Source of the DNA: CBDBKE01 sp965218055
Lineage (GTDB): Bacteria; Acidobacteriota; Terriglobia; JAJPHL01; JAPKYU01
Length of the DNA: 64,000 nucleotides
Direction of reading: 5' to 3'
NCBI GenBank assembly: GCA_965218055.1
Contig: CBDCKA010000002.1
Coordinates: 1,550,001 to 1,614,000, forward strand
Below, in pieces: positions 47,103 through 55,343 of this stretch; the first letter of the stretch is position 1, and the number at the start of each line of letters is the position of its first letter. The notes below the pieces were generated by a model. That model had not been told where the DNA came from and did not search any database. It saw only the letters and a program-made list of their open reading frames with translations. The position numbers were made by a program, and so were the translations under genes.

Positions 47103-48541
47103 GAGAGTGTCTCACCTTTAGTTGAAAGTCGAGCGGCGGTTCGCTGACCTGGTTCCGTAGAATCGGGTTGGGAAACTTTCTGGAAAGGGGAACCGCCGTG
47201 CAGAGAAGCTACCACATCCTAGGCCGGAGCGATAGCCGAAGCTCCCGCAAACTGGCTGCCTACCTGGCTCGCCACGGGCAGTTTCTGCTGCCCTGGGTGG
47301 AGTTGATCGAACAATCGCGGTTAGCCGTCGACGAGCTGATCGACGTGGTGGGTAGGGCGGCGATTGAAGCGGTGCTGGAGTTGTCGGCCGCGCAGGTGGC
47401 CGGTCCACGCCGTCAGGGCCGGCGGCGCCGTGGGGTGGGCTGGTATGGGCGCCAGCGGGGACGGGTGCGCCTGAAGGAGAGAAAGCTGGCCGTGCACAGG
47501 CCACGGCTCCGGCGGCCAGGCCGGGGAGCGGGGAAAGAAGTTCCCCTCCCGGCCTACGAAGCCATGCAGGAGGGCGAGGGTCTGGGGGCCCGGATGTTGG
47601 ATATCTTGCTGCGGGGCGTCTCGACCCGGCAGTACCAGCGGGTGTTGCCGGAGATGGCAGACACCGTGGGTGTGTCGCGCTCCACGGTCAGCCGGGAAAC
47701 GATGGAGGCTGCCGCAGCCGAGTTAGAACGTCTGTTGAACCGCCGCTTCGAGGAAGTAGAGTTGCTGATCCTCTACATCGACGGGATGGTGTTTGGCGAC
47801 CATCACGTGATTGCGGCTGTGGGCGTGGATGCGGAAGGGCACAAGCACGTGCTGGGGATTCAGGAGGGGGCTACGGAGAACGCCGCGGCCGTCCAGGACT
47901 TGCTGGAAGGTTTAGTGCGGCGAGGGGTGCAGCCGGCCCAGAAACGGCTGTTTGTGATCGACGGCTCGAAGGCCTTGCGGGCGGCGATCCGCGCCGTGTT
48001 CGGGGCCGAGCAGCCGGTGCAGCGCTGCCGCGCCCACAAGTTGCGCAACGTCCTGGACCGGTTGCCGGAGCCAGAGCGGGACCAGGTGCGGGCGGCGATG
48101 CGGGCCGCCTGGCGGTTGGATCCGAAGACCGGCAGGGCCAAGCTGGAGAAGTTGGCCCAATGGTTGGAGCGAGATTGTCCGGCCGCGGCGGCCGGCTTAC
48201 GGGAGGGTCTGGAGGAATGTTTCACCATCAACCGGCTGGGGCTTCCGGCTTCGCTGCATCGCTGTCTGGCCACCACCAATCTCATCGAGAGTCCGCAGGC
48301 GGGAGTGAGGTTGCGAACTCGCCGGGTGTGCCGCTGGCGGGATGCGGCCATGGTCCAGCGCTGGGTCGCCTCCAGCTTCCTGGCCACGGAGAAAAACTTC
48401 CGCCGCCTGATGGGGTACCAGGACCTGTGGATGTTGAAAGCGATCCTCGAAGGATCAAAGTCGGCCACTCGACGGGAGGTGGCGTAGTATGATGGCTCCG
48501 AACCGCCGCTACGAACTTTCAACTGAGTTCAGGACACCCTC
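47103..48541 (+). mobile_element. complete IS256-family element with 8-bp target duplication
   Basis: The 1439-bp element begins GAGAGTGTC and ends GACACCCTC. The terminal inverted repeats share GTGTC, AGTTGAAAGT and GCGGCGGTTCG in order. Perfect CACAGAAC duplications flank it, and it carries one intact transposase gene. This is the freshest-looking insertion in the window. Confidence 0.93.
47198..48487 (+). CDS. IS256-family (mutator-type) transposase
   Basis: A 429-residue DDE transposase from the GTG at 47198 (AAAGGGG in front). Visible landmarks are 'ERKLAVHRPRLRRPGRGAGK' in the N-terminal DNA-binding part, the first Asp in 'VELLILYIDGMVFGDHHVIA', the second in 'KRLFVIDGSKALRAAIRAVF', 'VQRCRAHKLRNVLDRLP' and the Glu/Asn region 'LATTNLIESPQAGVRLRTRR'. 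Length and motif order are normal for the family and no frameshift is seen. It should be active and could have mobilised related ends such as the fragment at 10308. Confidence 0.92.
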   Translation: MQRSYHILGRSDSRSSRKLAAYLARHGQFLLPWVELIEQSRLAVDELIDVVGRAAIEAVLELSAAQVAGPRRQGRRRRGVGWYGRQRGRVRLKERKLAVHRPRLRRPGRGAGKEVPLPAYEAMQEGEGLGARMLDILLRGVSTRQYQRVLPEMADTVGVSRSTVSRETMEAAAAELERLLNRRFEEVELLILYIDGMVFGDHHVIAAVGVDAEGHKHVLGIQEGATENAAAVQDLLEGLVRRGVQPAQKRLFVIDGSKALRAAIRAVFGAEQPVQRCRAHKLRNVLDRLPEPERDQVRAAMRAAWRLDPKTGRAKLEKLAQWLERDCPAAAAGLREGLEECFTINRLGLPASLHRCLATTNLIESPQAGVRLRTRRVCRWRDAAMVQRWVASSFLATEKNFRRLMGYQDLWMLKAILEGSKSATRREVA

Positions 48542-48973
48542 CACAGAACTCTCCGGGGGACACAATACTGCGGCCAGCCGGGAAGCACAACTAACTCCTG
48601 CGAGTAGCCCCTTATCGCGTCCTAGATGGTTTGTTTGAGTGTAGGGTTTTGGTCCATATATTTTTCCTCCCGTAAGGGACGGCGGGAATGCCTGCCGTCC
48701 CCGGAAGGTTACCAGAACCCGGCACCGGCTTCGGTGTCTTTGCGCTCCAGCTCAAAGATACGTGTGTGAGCCAGATCGGCAACTTTCGCAAGTACCAACA
48801 AGTCATTGCGTCCGAAGCCGTACGTGGTCTTCCATTATGCCGCGTGCCAGGTCATGCCGAGTGGGTCGGGTTTTTGACGCGAAACGCTGATCAGAAACGG
48901 GTTCTTGTTGGGGTGACTCGGCATAATCCCGGATGCTTCTCTTGAGGCCAACCAGGCCGATGGAGGAGTTCAT

Positions 48974-49558
48974 GATTGAGACTCTTTTTTGCCGGACTCG
49001 TGTCGTCGCCCGTTTTCGGCAGGGCCCTCTGGGCCCTTACATGGAAGAACTGGCGACGACTCTTGTGCGGGAACGCTATTCTCGCGAAACCATCCGTAAC
49101 TATCTCTGGTCCATTGCAAGCTTTGGTGCCTGGCTTGCGGAACAGGGGCTGGGTTCATCCGACGTCAAGGAAGCGTCGATGCAGCGTTATCTGAGCGGCT
49201 TTCGACGCCGTCCGTCTGGGGGCCTGACCCATGCGTCAGCCGGCTTGACGCCGCTGCTGAGCCTCCTGCGGCAAGGAGGCGTGGCGGTTGGCGTTGCTCC
49301 GCCCTCGCCCCCGACCATCGTCGATCAATGGTTGCTCGGCTTCGAGCATCATTGGCCATGCATCTGCTTCAGGCCGGCGTCGATATCGCAGTGATTGCCC
49401 TATGGCTCGGCCACGCGAGCCTTGAGACGACTCACATGTACTTGGAGGCCGACCTCGCGATCAAAGAACGAGCGTTGCAAAAGGTCACTCCTTTGGGCGG
49501 TCGGTTCTATAGATTCCGAACAGACGACAAGCTGTTGGCGTTTTTAAACTCCCTCTGA
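48974..49558 (+). pseudogene. tyrosine recombinase with internal deletion
   Basis: The N-terminal half (ATG 48974: 'MIETLFCRTRVVARFRQGPL', 'GPYMEELATTLVRERYSRET', 'IRNYLWSIASFGAWLAEQGL') is a SAM-like core-binding domain. The C-terminal end follows in another frame (about 49350-49558): 'LAMHLLQAGVDIAVIALWLG', 'HASLETTHMYLEADLAIKER', 'TPLGGRFYRFRTDDKLLAFL', with the nucleophile Tyr in 'THMYLEAD'. The first catalytic Arg region and the HxxR block between them are deleted and the frame is shifted. It cannot act now; a relative in trans must have moved it, or it decayed after insertion. Confidence 0.85.
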
Positions 49559-49639
49559 TTATGCCGAGCAAAAACCCTTGAAACAGCCTCCCATCATCCG
49601 TTCACCCTGCCCACTCGGCATGACCTGGCACGCGGCATA

Positions 49640-49673
49640 ATGGAAGTTATGCCGAGCACGGCATAACTTCCAT
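49640..49673. repeat. 34-bp perfect palindrome at the right end of the recombinase element
   Basis: Arms of 15 bp, ATGGAAGTTATGCCG and its inverse complement, surround AGCA. It overlaps the full 10-6-10 site on its left and the element/gene boundary on its right. Size and symmetry recall lox- or dif-type recombination sites. Confidence 0.75.
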
Positions 49674-49801
49674 TCATCGCCGTCCTTGTAGAGACGGGAG
49701 AAGGTGACATTGTGCCGCGCGCGGCCGTCGGTTCCGTTCGGCCAAATCGCAGCCTTGACGCGACCGATGCGGACTTCAGAGATGGGTTTGGGGTTAGCCA
49801 T

Positions 49802-50314
49802 GATGTGTTTCCTCCTGAAAGTTTAAGGGTTTGTGAGCGTTTCCGCTCACCCGCAAATGGCGGAAACGGCAAACCCTGACACGGGAGGAACAGCGCCGAC
49901 GAAGCCAGTGACGGGCAGGGCCGACAAGGGCAAGAGGGAGTGACAGACGCCTGCCAGGCGAGGGGACCGTTCTGGCGCGAGCCTTGCGTCGGAACAAACC
50001 GGAATCGGTGAAGGCCAGCGGCAAATGGCGCAACCCCACACCCGTTCTCCGGTCGTAGGCGGCAAGACCAATTGGGGAATCGCAACCGGGACGGGGCACC
50101 TGGAACCTGACCGCTATCCCCCGGCGAATGGAACGCAGCGCGAAGGAAATTGCAGGATGTATTCTTGCCAAAGTGAACGGTATGGGGCCACAAGCTTCAT
50201 TGCACTAGGAAGCCTCGCCAGGGCAACACGCGCATCAGCGGGGGGCAGTCCTCGCCACTTCCGATCTCACTTTCTAGCTCCGAATATAGGGGCTTCGATC
50301 AGGTGCTGTTGCTC
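49802..50314. other. stretch upstream of the split gene, no gene supported
   Basis: The TTTCCTCCTG at 49810-49819 (inverse CAGGAGGAAA) is a good ribosome binding site for the split gene starting at 49801. Further right, open frames on both strands lack recognisable motifs. A hairpin-like pair GCGTTTCCGC / GGCGGAAACG lies at 49836-49868 and may be a terminator-like or operator structure. Confidence 0.4.
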
Positions 50315-51377
50315 GGCGTTGTTGCGTAATTCGCGCTCGCGGCGAACCGGGCCGAGAAGCTCATCCGCCTCAGCACACGCGCTCCGATCGTGGCATTCCA
50401 AGCTCCGCCATTCGGTTCAGCACAGCGCACTTGATCGCGGCTTCGACTTTTTGGTTCTTGACCGTTCGGGCCGAGAGGCTTACCCCGAGTATCGCCTTGT
50501 ACCGTGAGACCGCATTCTCCGCCACGCTCTGGCGAGTGCAGCCACTCGACTTCCGCCACTCATAACGGCCCTGCGTCCTAATACGCCGGAGATGGGTATC
50601 ACGCATCGCACGCCACGGAGGCGGATGAGAGTCTCGGCTGCATTGTGCATTGCGTCGCGGCAAGATCGTCACGATAGCGTCGTGCTGGAGCACGGCCTCG
50701 TAGCAGGAACCCGTGTCGTAGGCCCGGTCTGCGGAGACTTGCCCGATCGAACCAGGAGTCTTAGACAGCAACGAGGAGAGCCTTCGGGCGTCGTGGACGT
50801 TGCTCGCAGTCAGGTCCATCGCAACGATCTCTTTCGTCGTCTCATCGACGCCTAGGTGGAGCTTTCGCCATGTCCTACGGCGGAGGGTTCGGTGTTTTCT
50901 GATGTGCCACTCACCGGCTCCGTAGATCTTCAGGCCCGTCGAATCGATGACGACATGTCGTGAGTCGATCCGTGGGCCCTACACTCAGTCGGACGTCGAC
51001 GGCGCTTTGCCTTCGGCTCACCGTGCTGTAGTTGGGCACTGGGAGGTCGAGAGCCATGAGCGCCACGATGGATTGAAGGAACCCTTGAGTGGTCCGTAGG
51101 TTGAGGTGAAACACCGAATTCAGGACCAGCGCACATTGGATCGCCGCATCTGCGTAGACCTTGGGCCGGCCTCGCCCTTCGAAGGGTCCTGGATGACGCC
51201 AGGCAGCGACTGCCTCCGTGTCGAACCACAGTGTCAGCTGCCCACGTTTCACCAGAGCCCGGTTGTACTCCGGCCAGTTGCGAACCTTATATCGGAAGGT
51301 GTAGTCGCTTTTGCCCATCCCCTAGCCTATCAGGGGGGAGAGCGTTGGGGATGGAGTCAGATTTCTGCAACAACGCC
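50315..51377 (-). mobile_element. IS5-family (IS903-like) element, transposase broken
   Basis: The ends GGCGTTGTTGCGTAATTC (left) and the inverse of GGCGTTGTTGCAGAAATC (right) are close to IS903-group termini, and the 1063-bp length fits. The transposase frame is broken into pieces: 50911-51318 ('LVKRGQLTLWFDTEAVAAWR', 'GRPKVYADAAIQCALVLNSV') and 50370-50819 ('SADRAYDTGSCYEAVLQHDA', 'VAENAVSRYKAILGVSLSAR', 'TVKNQKVEAAIKCAVLNRMA'). At least one frameshift separates them near 50820-51000. I see no matching 9-bp flanks. Confidence 0.8.
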
Positions 51378-51801
51378 CCTCTGCGGCGTAAACGAGACGG
51401 GTTAGTTCCCATGGAAGAAGTCTTCAATAGCCGGGGCGGGGCGGTGAAGAAAACCCTCCAGCCTGCGCCCAGGCGCTTCACCACTTCACCCGCTTGGACC
51501 AAGTGGACCCAGCTTGTCGGGGCTCGCGAAGCGGATTCCGATCTGGGCTTCATGGCGTGCCGGGCTGTGACTCGGAGTGATCGGCAAGCACTGGCGGATA
51601 CGAAAAGGCTCGCGCTTGGAGCCAAGCCCCATGCCAACGGCGACATCCCACGTACGCCACAACACTGACTCGAGACGCTGATTAACGTTCGGTATGATCC
51701 ATTCGATGGCCGGTGCGGTTGCGGGATCGGGTAGGGCAGGCCGCATGATGTATCACGGTAAATGATCAGCCTGGAAATATTTGGGTCGCAACTGGCACAG
51801 A
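51378..51801. other. stretch between IS5-type element and TonB receptor end
   Basis: I see no recognisable gene, repeat or RNA here. Short open frames exist on both strands without motifs. Confidence 0.4.
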
Positions 51802-54800
51802 TTACAAACCCGAAGAACGAAGCGATCCACGACTGGATGCCTCAACTCTTCCAGCAGGTAGAGCGCCAAGCTGGGTCGTCCGGGATCGAAGCCACGCGTC
51901 GACGGCAGGCTTGCCAAAGCCGGGGGCCAACTGGTCTTTCTTTTGTCGAAGGACGGCGGCAATTTGATCCTTGACGAATAGCTGCTTCAATTCGGCGCTT
52001 CTTCCGGCTCTGCTTGCAAAACTTCTTGTCCGCAACATTTTCATGTCTCGCTCTTTCGCCATCTGTGCTCTTGTTACCCGGGCTCCGGCCCAGCGTTTTA
52101 CCCACAGACCGGTCTGAGCCTCTTGGATCGCCTTCAGGTGGCCGATCAACTCATCGTGCAGCGCTTCGAGCTCCGCGATCTGCTCGGCAACCTCTTGGCG
52201 CACCCGTTCCGGATCGCGTTGGGGCGCCGCTTGATCCTGAGACGATCTATGCGCCGCCGGGCGGCTCATGCCCCAGCTATAGTTGAGCCGCACGTAGAAG
52301 TTCGCGCCGTTGAACCCGAAGGGCGAGAACTGGCCGTAGTAATTGCCGACCGTCCGGATGCCAAACTCGTTCACGTCGGGGTAAGTATTCAGCAAGTTCT
52401 CCCCGCCGATGGCCAGAGCAACGTTTTTCCCGAGCGGGATGCCGAGCTCGACATCGAGCAGCGCTTTGCCGGAATAGGACGGGTACAGCCACGACTCGGA
52501 CACGACACCCAAGTCAGCCGCGTTCTGCCCGTCCTCGCTGTCCCAGAACTGACCGAAGTAGTTCAAGCGGCCCATGAGATTCCATCGGCCGGCGTCGTGA
52601 TTGACGTTGAAGCTCCACCGCGTGTTCGGCAGCCCCCGTTCCAGCGTATTGATGCGGAACTGGCCGATCACGGAAGATTCGACGTTCTTGACCTCTGTAT
52701 CCGTGTAGTTGTAGATCGCACTGAACGTCGTGCTCCCCTTCACCAGCGTCGAGATCAGGTCGATGCCCTGGGTCGTCGTCGAAAAGTCGTTCAAGAAGAA
52801 CCGGAACACGGGGAAATTCCGTGCTTCTGGAATCCCTTCCGCCAGCAACGTCTCGATCTCGTCATCCGACAATTCGATTTCCTGGGCCAGGGCGACGCGG
52901 TTGTCGATGTCGACCCGGAAATAGTCCGCGGTGAAGGTGAACGGGCCCTTCTTGAGGACGACGCCCGCGCTGTAGTTGCGCGATGTCTCCGGTTGGAGCT
53001 GGCCTCCGCCCCGCGCCATGGCCACGGCTGAGGTAGCCGGAACCACACCTTGGTTGGTCAGTTGCCCGCCGATGAAGGCGGTCGTCACGTTGAACGCGTT
53101 CTGTTGCCCCGGCGTCGGCGCCCGAAACCCGGTGCTGACGGCGCCGCGCAGCGCGGCCATGTCGGTCAGCTTGAGGCGCCCGGAGACCTTGTAGTTGACC
53201 GTCTTGCCGAAGTCGTCGAAGTTCTCGAACCGGACGGCCGTGCCGAGCGTCCACCGGCCCGGGTCGGTGAACTCAACGTCGCCATAGACGGCGATGTTGC
53301 TGCGGTCCCAGACTCCCGCCGTCGTGTCGGCCCGGTAGCCGTTGAAGCCGTTCGAACCGGAACTGAAGCCCTGCGCGGCATACGGACCGATCTCCCACGA
53401 CGGCTGATCGCCGGCGCCAATCGTGAACTCCTCCCTCCTCCACTCCGCGCCGGCGGCCAAGTGCACGAGATCGTTGAGGGGGTAGGAAACGTCGAAGTTG
53501 AGATTGGTTTCCTCCTGCCGATAGACGCCGGGCCGGAACGATGTCGGCGTGTCGAAACCGAGCGACGCATTGACCGTATCGAAAATGAACTGATTGATCT
53601 CGCTGGTGCCGATGCTGGCGCTCGCGTCCCAGGTGAAGCCGTTGCTGGCGAACCCGCGCAGACCGCCGACCAGCGAGTAGTCGATCAGATCCCCGCCGAA
53701 CTGCGGAGTGAATCCTCCAGGAAACCGGTTGTGGAGGGTGAAGCAGTTCGGGTCGGCCTCGACTGCGGAGAGAGCGCCTGCGTCGGGGACGTTGTCGACG
53801 ACCGGGATGATGGGGCAGCCGCCGGCGCCCGGCTCCCGTCCGGGAGGAGGAACCTTGCTGGTGGGCGCGGTATCGGCCCAGACCCGGTCGCCCACGAGGA
53901 GCGACGAGATGCCGGCCTGCCCCGGGAGGCTTGCAACTTGGCCGTTTGCATCGTATACGATGGCGTCACGGTGATCAGACTCATCGGTGTCGAGCTCTTC
54001 GGGGTCGGGGAAGTTCGTGAAGTTGCCGTCTTTGTCGTATACGTTGAGGCGAGAGATGGGGTGGAGTCTGTTGCCCCGGAAGACCCCGCCGCGGGTATGT
54101 GGATTCCGGAAGTAAAAGCCACCGGTCACCTTGCGGGACGCGTAGTTGCCGTGACCGTAGAGTTGATAACGATCGTCGAACAGATGGCCGAAGTTTGCGA
54201 ACAGCTTGAAGTCGTGGTTGATTCTCGGCGATCCCCAAACCTGCGCCGTGTCGCGCAGATTCGTATTGCCCGCGTTGATGATGTCCGACGCGTCCTTGCG
54301 CTGGATGGCGCGGTTGGTCGGCTCGGCGGTGCCGTACTCCATGCTGATGTTGCCGAAACCGTTCGCTCCCAGCGGCACCCCGACGTTGCCGGCTACGGAA
54401 AACGTCCGGCCGTGTCCGCCGATTCCGTTACACGAGTGCTTGATGTCGCCAATGATGCCCGACCCGCACGTCGCCGGGTTCCCCGAATTGGCATCAAAGA
54501 AGCCCCCGGTTTGAACTTCCAGGCTGCCTCCCGAGGGATCGTTCTTCAGTTGGAGGTTCATGACTCCGGCGATGGCGTCCGAGCCGTATTGCGCCGCCGC
54601 GCCGTCGCGCAGCACCTCAACCTGCCGAATGGCAATCGATGGAATGATGGAGAGGTCCGGTCCCTGCGAGCCGTCGGCGATGCCATTTCCCAGCCAAGTG
54701 ATGACCGCCGAGCGGTGGCGGCGCTTTCCGTTGACTAGGACCAGCGTGTGGTCGGGCGCTAGGTTGCGCAAGTTAGCCGGACGGACGACGGTCCCCGCAT

Positions 54801-55311
54801 CGCTGATCGGCTGAGTGCTGATGTTGAAGGAGGGGATGACAGTCCGCAGCTGGGATACCAAATCCCTGCTACCCTGTCTAGCGAGGTCCTCGGTACGGAT
54901 GACGTCCACGGGAACAGTGGACTCGATCACCGACCGTGGCTCGGCGCGGCTACCGACGACCACGACGGACTGGGTGACGGCGGCCAATTCGAGCGTAAAG
55001 TTTCGCAGGACCGATTGGCCGGCAATCAGTTCGACGTCATCGGCGATGCCAGTCTCGAAGCCGGGATTCTCAGCCGTAATCGTGTAGATCCCGGGCTCCA
55101 GAGTCAATTCGTATGCGCCGTCGGCATCCGTCGAACCGGTCACCTCGGCTCCGGTGGCGTTGTTGGTCGCCGTTATTTCCGCGCCTGTGATGACTGAGCC
55201 GGAATCATCGGCTACCTCTCCGTGCAAGGTAGCCGTTTGCTGAGCGTACGCGACTCCGGAAACCCCAACCAGGAGCAACATGATTACGACAACAAGACTT
55301 CTTTGGAGCAT
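51802..55311 (-). CDS. TonB-dependent receptor with N-terminal carboxypeptidase-regulatory-like domain and unusual C-terminal tail
   Basis: 1169 residues from the ATG at 55311. A signal peptide ('SLVVVIMLLLVGVSGVAYA') precedes a CarboxypepD_reg-like beta-sandwich (about 27-110: 'ADDSGSVITGAEITATNNAT'), a plug domain (about 125-245: 'RNLAPDHTLVLVNGKRRHRS', 'VEVLRDGAAAQYGSDAIAGV') and a 22-strand type barrel ending near residue 1014 at 'NFYVRLNYSWGM'. Such receptors import large ligands across the outer membrane using TonB-ExbBD energy. Barrels normally end at a C-terminal aromatic residue. Here about 155 extra residues follow, including a coiled coil ('VAEQIAELEALHDELIGHLK') and a basic region, probably joined from another gene. 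The IS1380 end lies 32 bp upstream of the start codon, so its promoter is probably in the element. Confidence 0.9.
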   Translation of the reverse strand: MLQRSLVVVIMLLLVGVSGVAYAQQTATLHGEVADDSGSVITGAEITATNNATGAEVTGSTDADGAYELTLEPGIYTITAENPGFETGIADDVELIAGQSVLRNFTLELAAVTQSVVVVGSRAEPRSVIESTVPVDVIRTEDLARQGSRDLVSQLRTVIPSFNISTQPISDAGTVVRPANLRNLAPDHTLVLVNGKRRHRSAVITWLGNGIADGSQGPDLSIIPSIAIRQVEVLRDGAAAQYGSDAIAGVMNLQLKNDPSGGSLEVQTGGFFDANSGNPATCGSGIIGDIKHSCNGIGGHGRTFSVAGNVGVPLGANGFGNISMEYGTAEPTNRAIQRKDASDIINAGNTNLRDTAQVWGSPRINHDFKLFANFGHLFDDRYQLYGHGNYASRKVTGGFYFRNPHTRGGVFRGNRLHPISRLNVYDKDGNFTNFPDPEELDTDESDHRDAIVYDANGQVASLPGQAGISSLLVGDRVWADTAPTSKVPPPGREPGAGGCPIIPVVDNVPDAGALSAVEADPNCFTLHNRFPGGFTPQFGGDLIDYSLVGGLRGFASNGFTWDASASIGTSEINQFIFDTVNASLGFDTPTSFRPGVYRQEETNLNFDVSYPLNDLVHLAAGAEWRREEFTIGAGDQPSWEIGPYAAQGFSSGSNGFNGYRADTTAGVWDRSNIAVYGDVEFTDPGRWTLGTAVRFENFDDFGKTVNYKVSGRLKLTDMAALRGAVSTGFRAPTPGQQNAFNVTTAFIGGQLTNQGVVPATSAVAMARGGGQLQPETSRNYSAGVVLKKGPFTFTADYFRVDIDNRVALAQEIELSDDEIETLLAEGIPEARNFPVFRFFLNDFSTTTQGIDLISTLVKGSTTFSAIYNYTDTEVKNVESSVIGQFRINTLERGLPNTRWSFNVNHDAGRWNLMGRLNYFGQFWDSEDGQNAADLGVVSESWLYPSYSGKALLDVELGIPLGKNVALAIGGENLLNTYPDVNEFGIRTVGNYYGQFSPFGFNGANFYVRLNYSWGMSRPAAHRSSQDQAAPQRDPERVRQEVAEQIAELEALHDELIGHLKAIQEAQTGLWVKRWAGARVTRAQMAKERDMKMLRTRSFASRAGRSAELKQLFVKDQIAAVLRQKKDQLAPGFGKPAVDAWLRSRTTQLGALPAGRVEASSRGSLRSSGL

Positions 55312-55343
55312 GGTCAACGAGTCAAGCCCATTCTTAGTTGAAC

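Larger units (their letters stand above)
46932..48657 (-). pseudogene. small gene interrupted by the IS256-family element
   Basis: Removing the IS256 element and one CACAGAAC copy joins two minus-strand pieces in frame. The right piece starts at ATG 48657 with GGAGG eight bases upstream ('MDQNPTLKQTI', then an in-frame TAG, then 'DAIRGYSQELVVLPGWPQYC'). The left piece continues 'LVDNAPAFGGMACREKSWLI', 'AYIPVAGSGPAKMDYHEALD', ending at 46932. The restored product is about 85 residues. The TAG after residue 11 means either an older inactivation or a downstream start. I do not know the family. With the split gene at 48709-49801 it looks like part of a plasmid or ICE accessory operon. Confidence 0.55.
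48829..49673 (+). mobile_element. minimal tyrosine-recombinase element (decayed), 6-bp direct duplication
   Basis: CTTCCA at 48829-48834 and CTTCCA at 49668-49673 bound the insertion. Inside, a perfect 37-bp inverted repeat lies at 48829-48865 and 49610-49646. Near the right end a full 10-6-10 site occurs (49631-49656: CGCGGCATAA, TGGAAG, TTATGCCGAG), and the right boundary arm is CACGGCATAA. Extra half-arms CTCGGCATAA (about 48919) and TTATGCCGAG (49559-49568) hug the recombinase gene. The only gene is a tyrosine recombinase with an internal deletion. Confidence 0.8.
48709..49801 (-). pseudogene. small plasmid/ICE-type gene split by a recombinase element
   Basis: The two halves lie 833 bp apart. 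The right half (49801 down to 49668) reads 'MANPKPISEVRIGRVKAAIW', 'RHNVTFSRLYKDGDEWK'. The left half (48834 down to 48709) reads 'TTYGFGRNDLLVLAKVADLA', 'HTRIFELERKDTEAGAGFW'. Together they give an 84-residue member of a small conserved family ('FSRLYKDG.EW...SFGRDDL..LAKVAD.AHTWI') that I know from plasmids and mobile islands; function unknown. Both halves contain TGGAAG (minus strand) at the break, so the inserted element duplicated this 6-bp word. Without the insertion the frame is intact. Confidence 0.8.

Noticed and set aside
49594..50193. 199-residue minus-strand frame and 125-residue frame upstream of the split gene
   Set aside because: Pro/Cys/Arg-rich with no motif, and it overlaps the split gene's better-supported frame.
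53050..54738. 562-residue plus-strand open frame
   Set aside because: It is antisense to the TonB receptor barrel, with no motif and no start signal.
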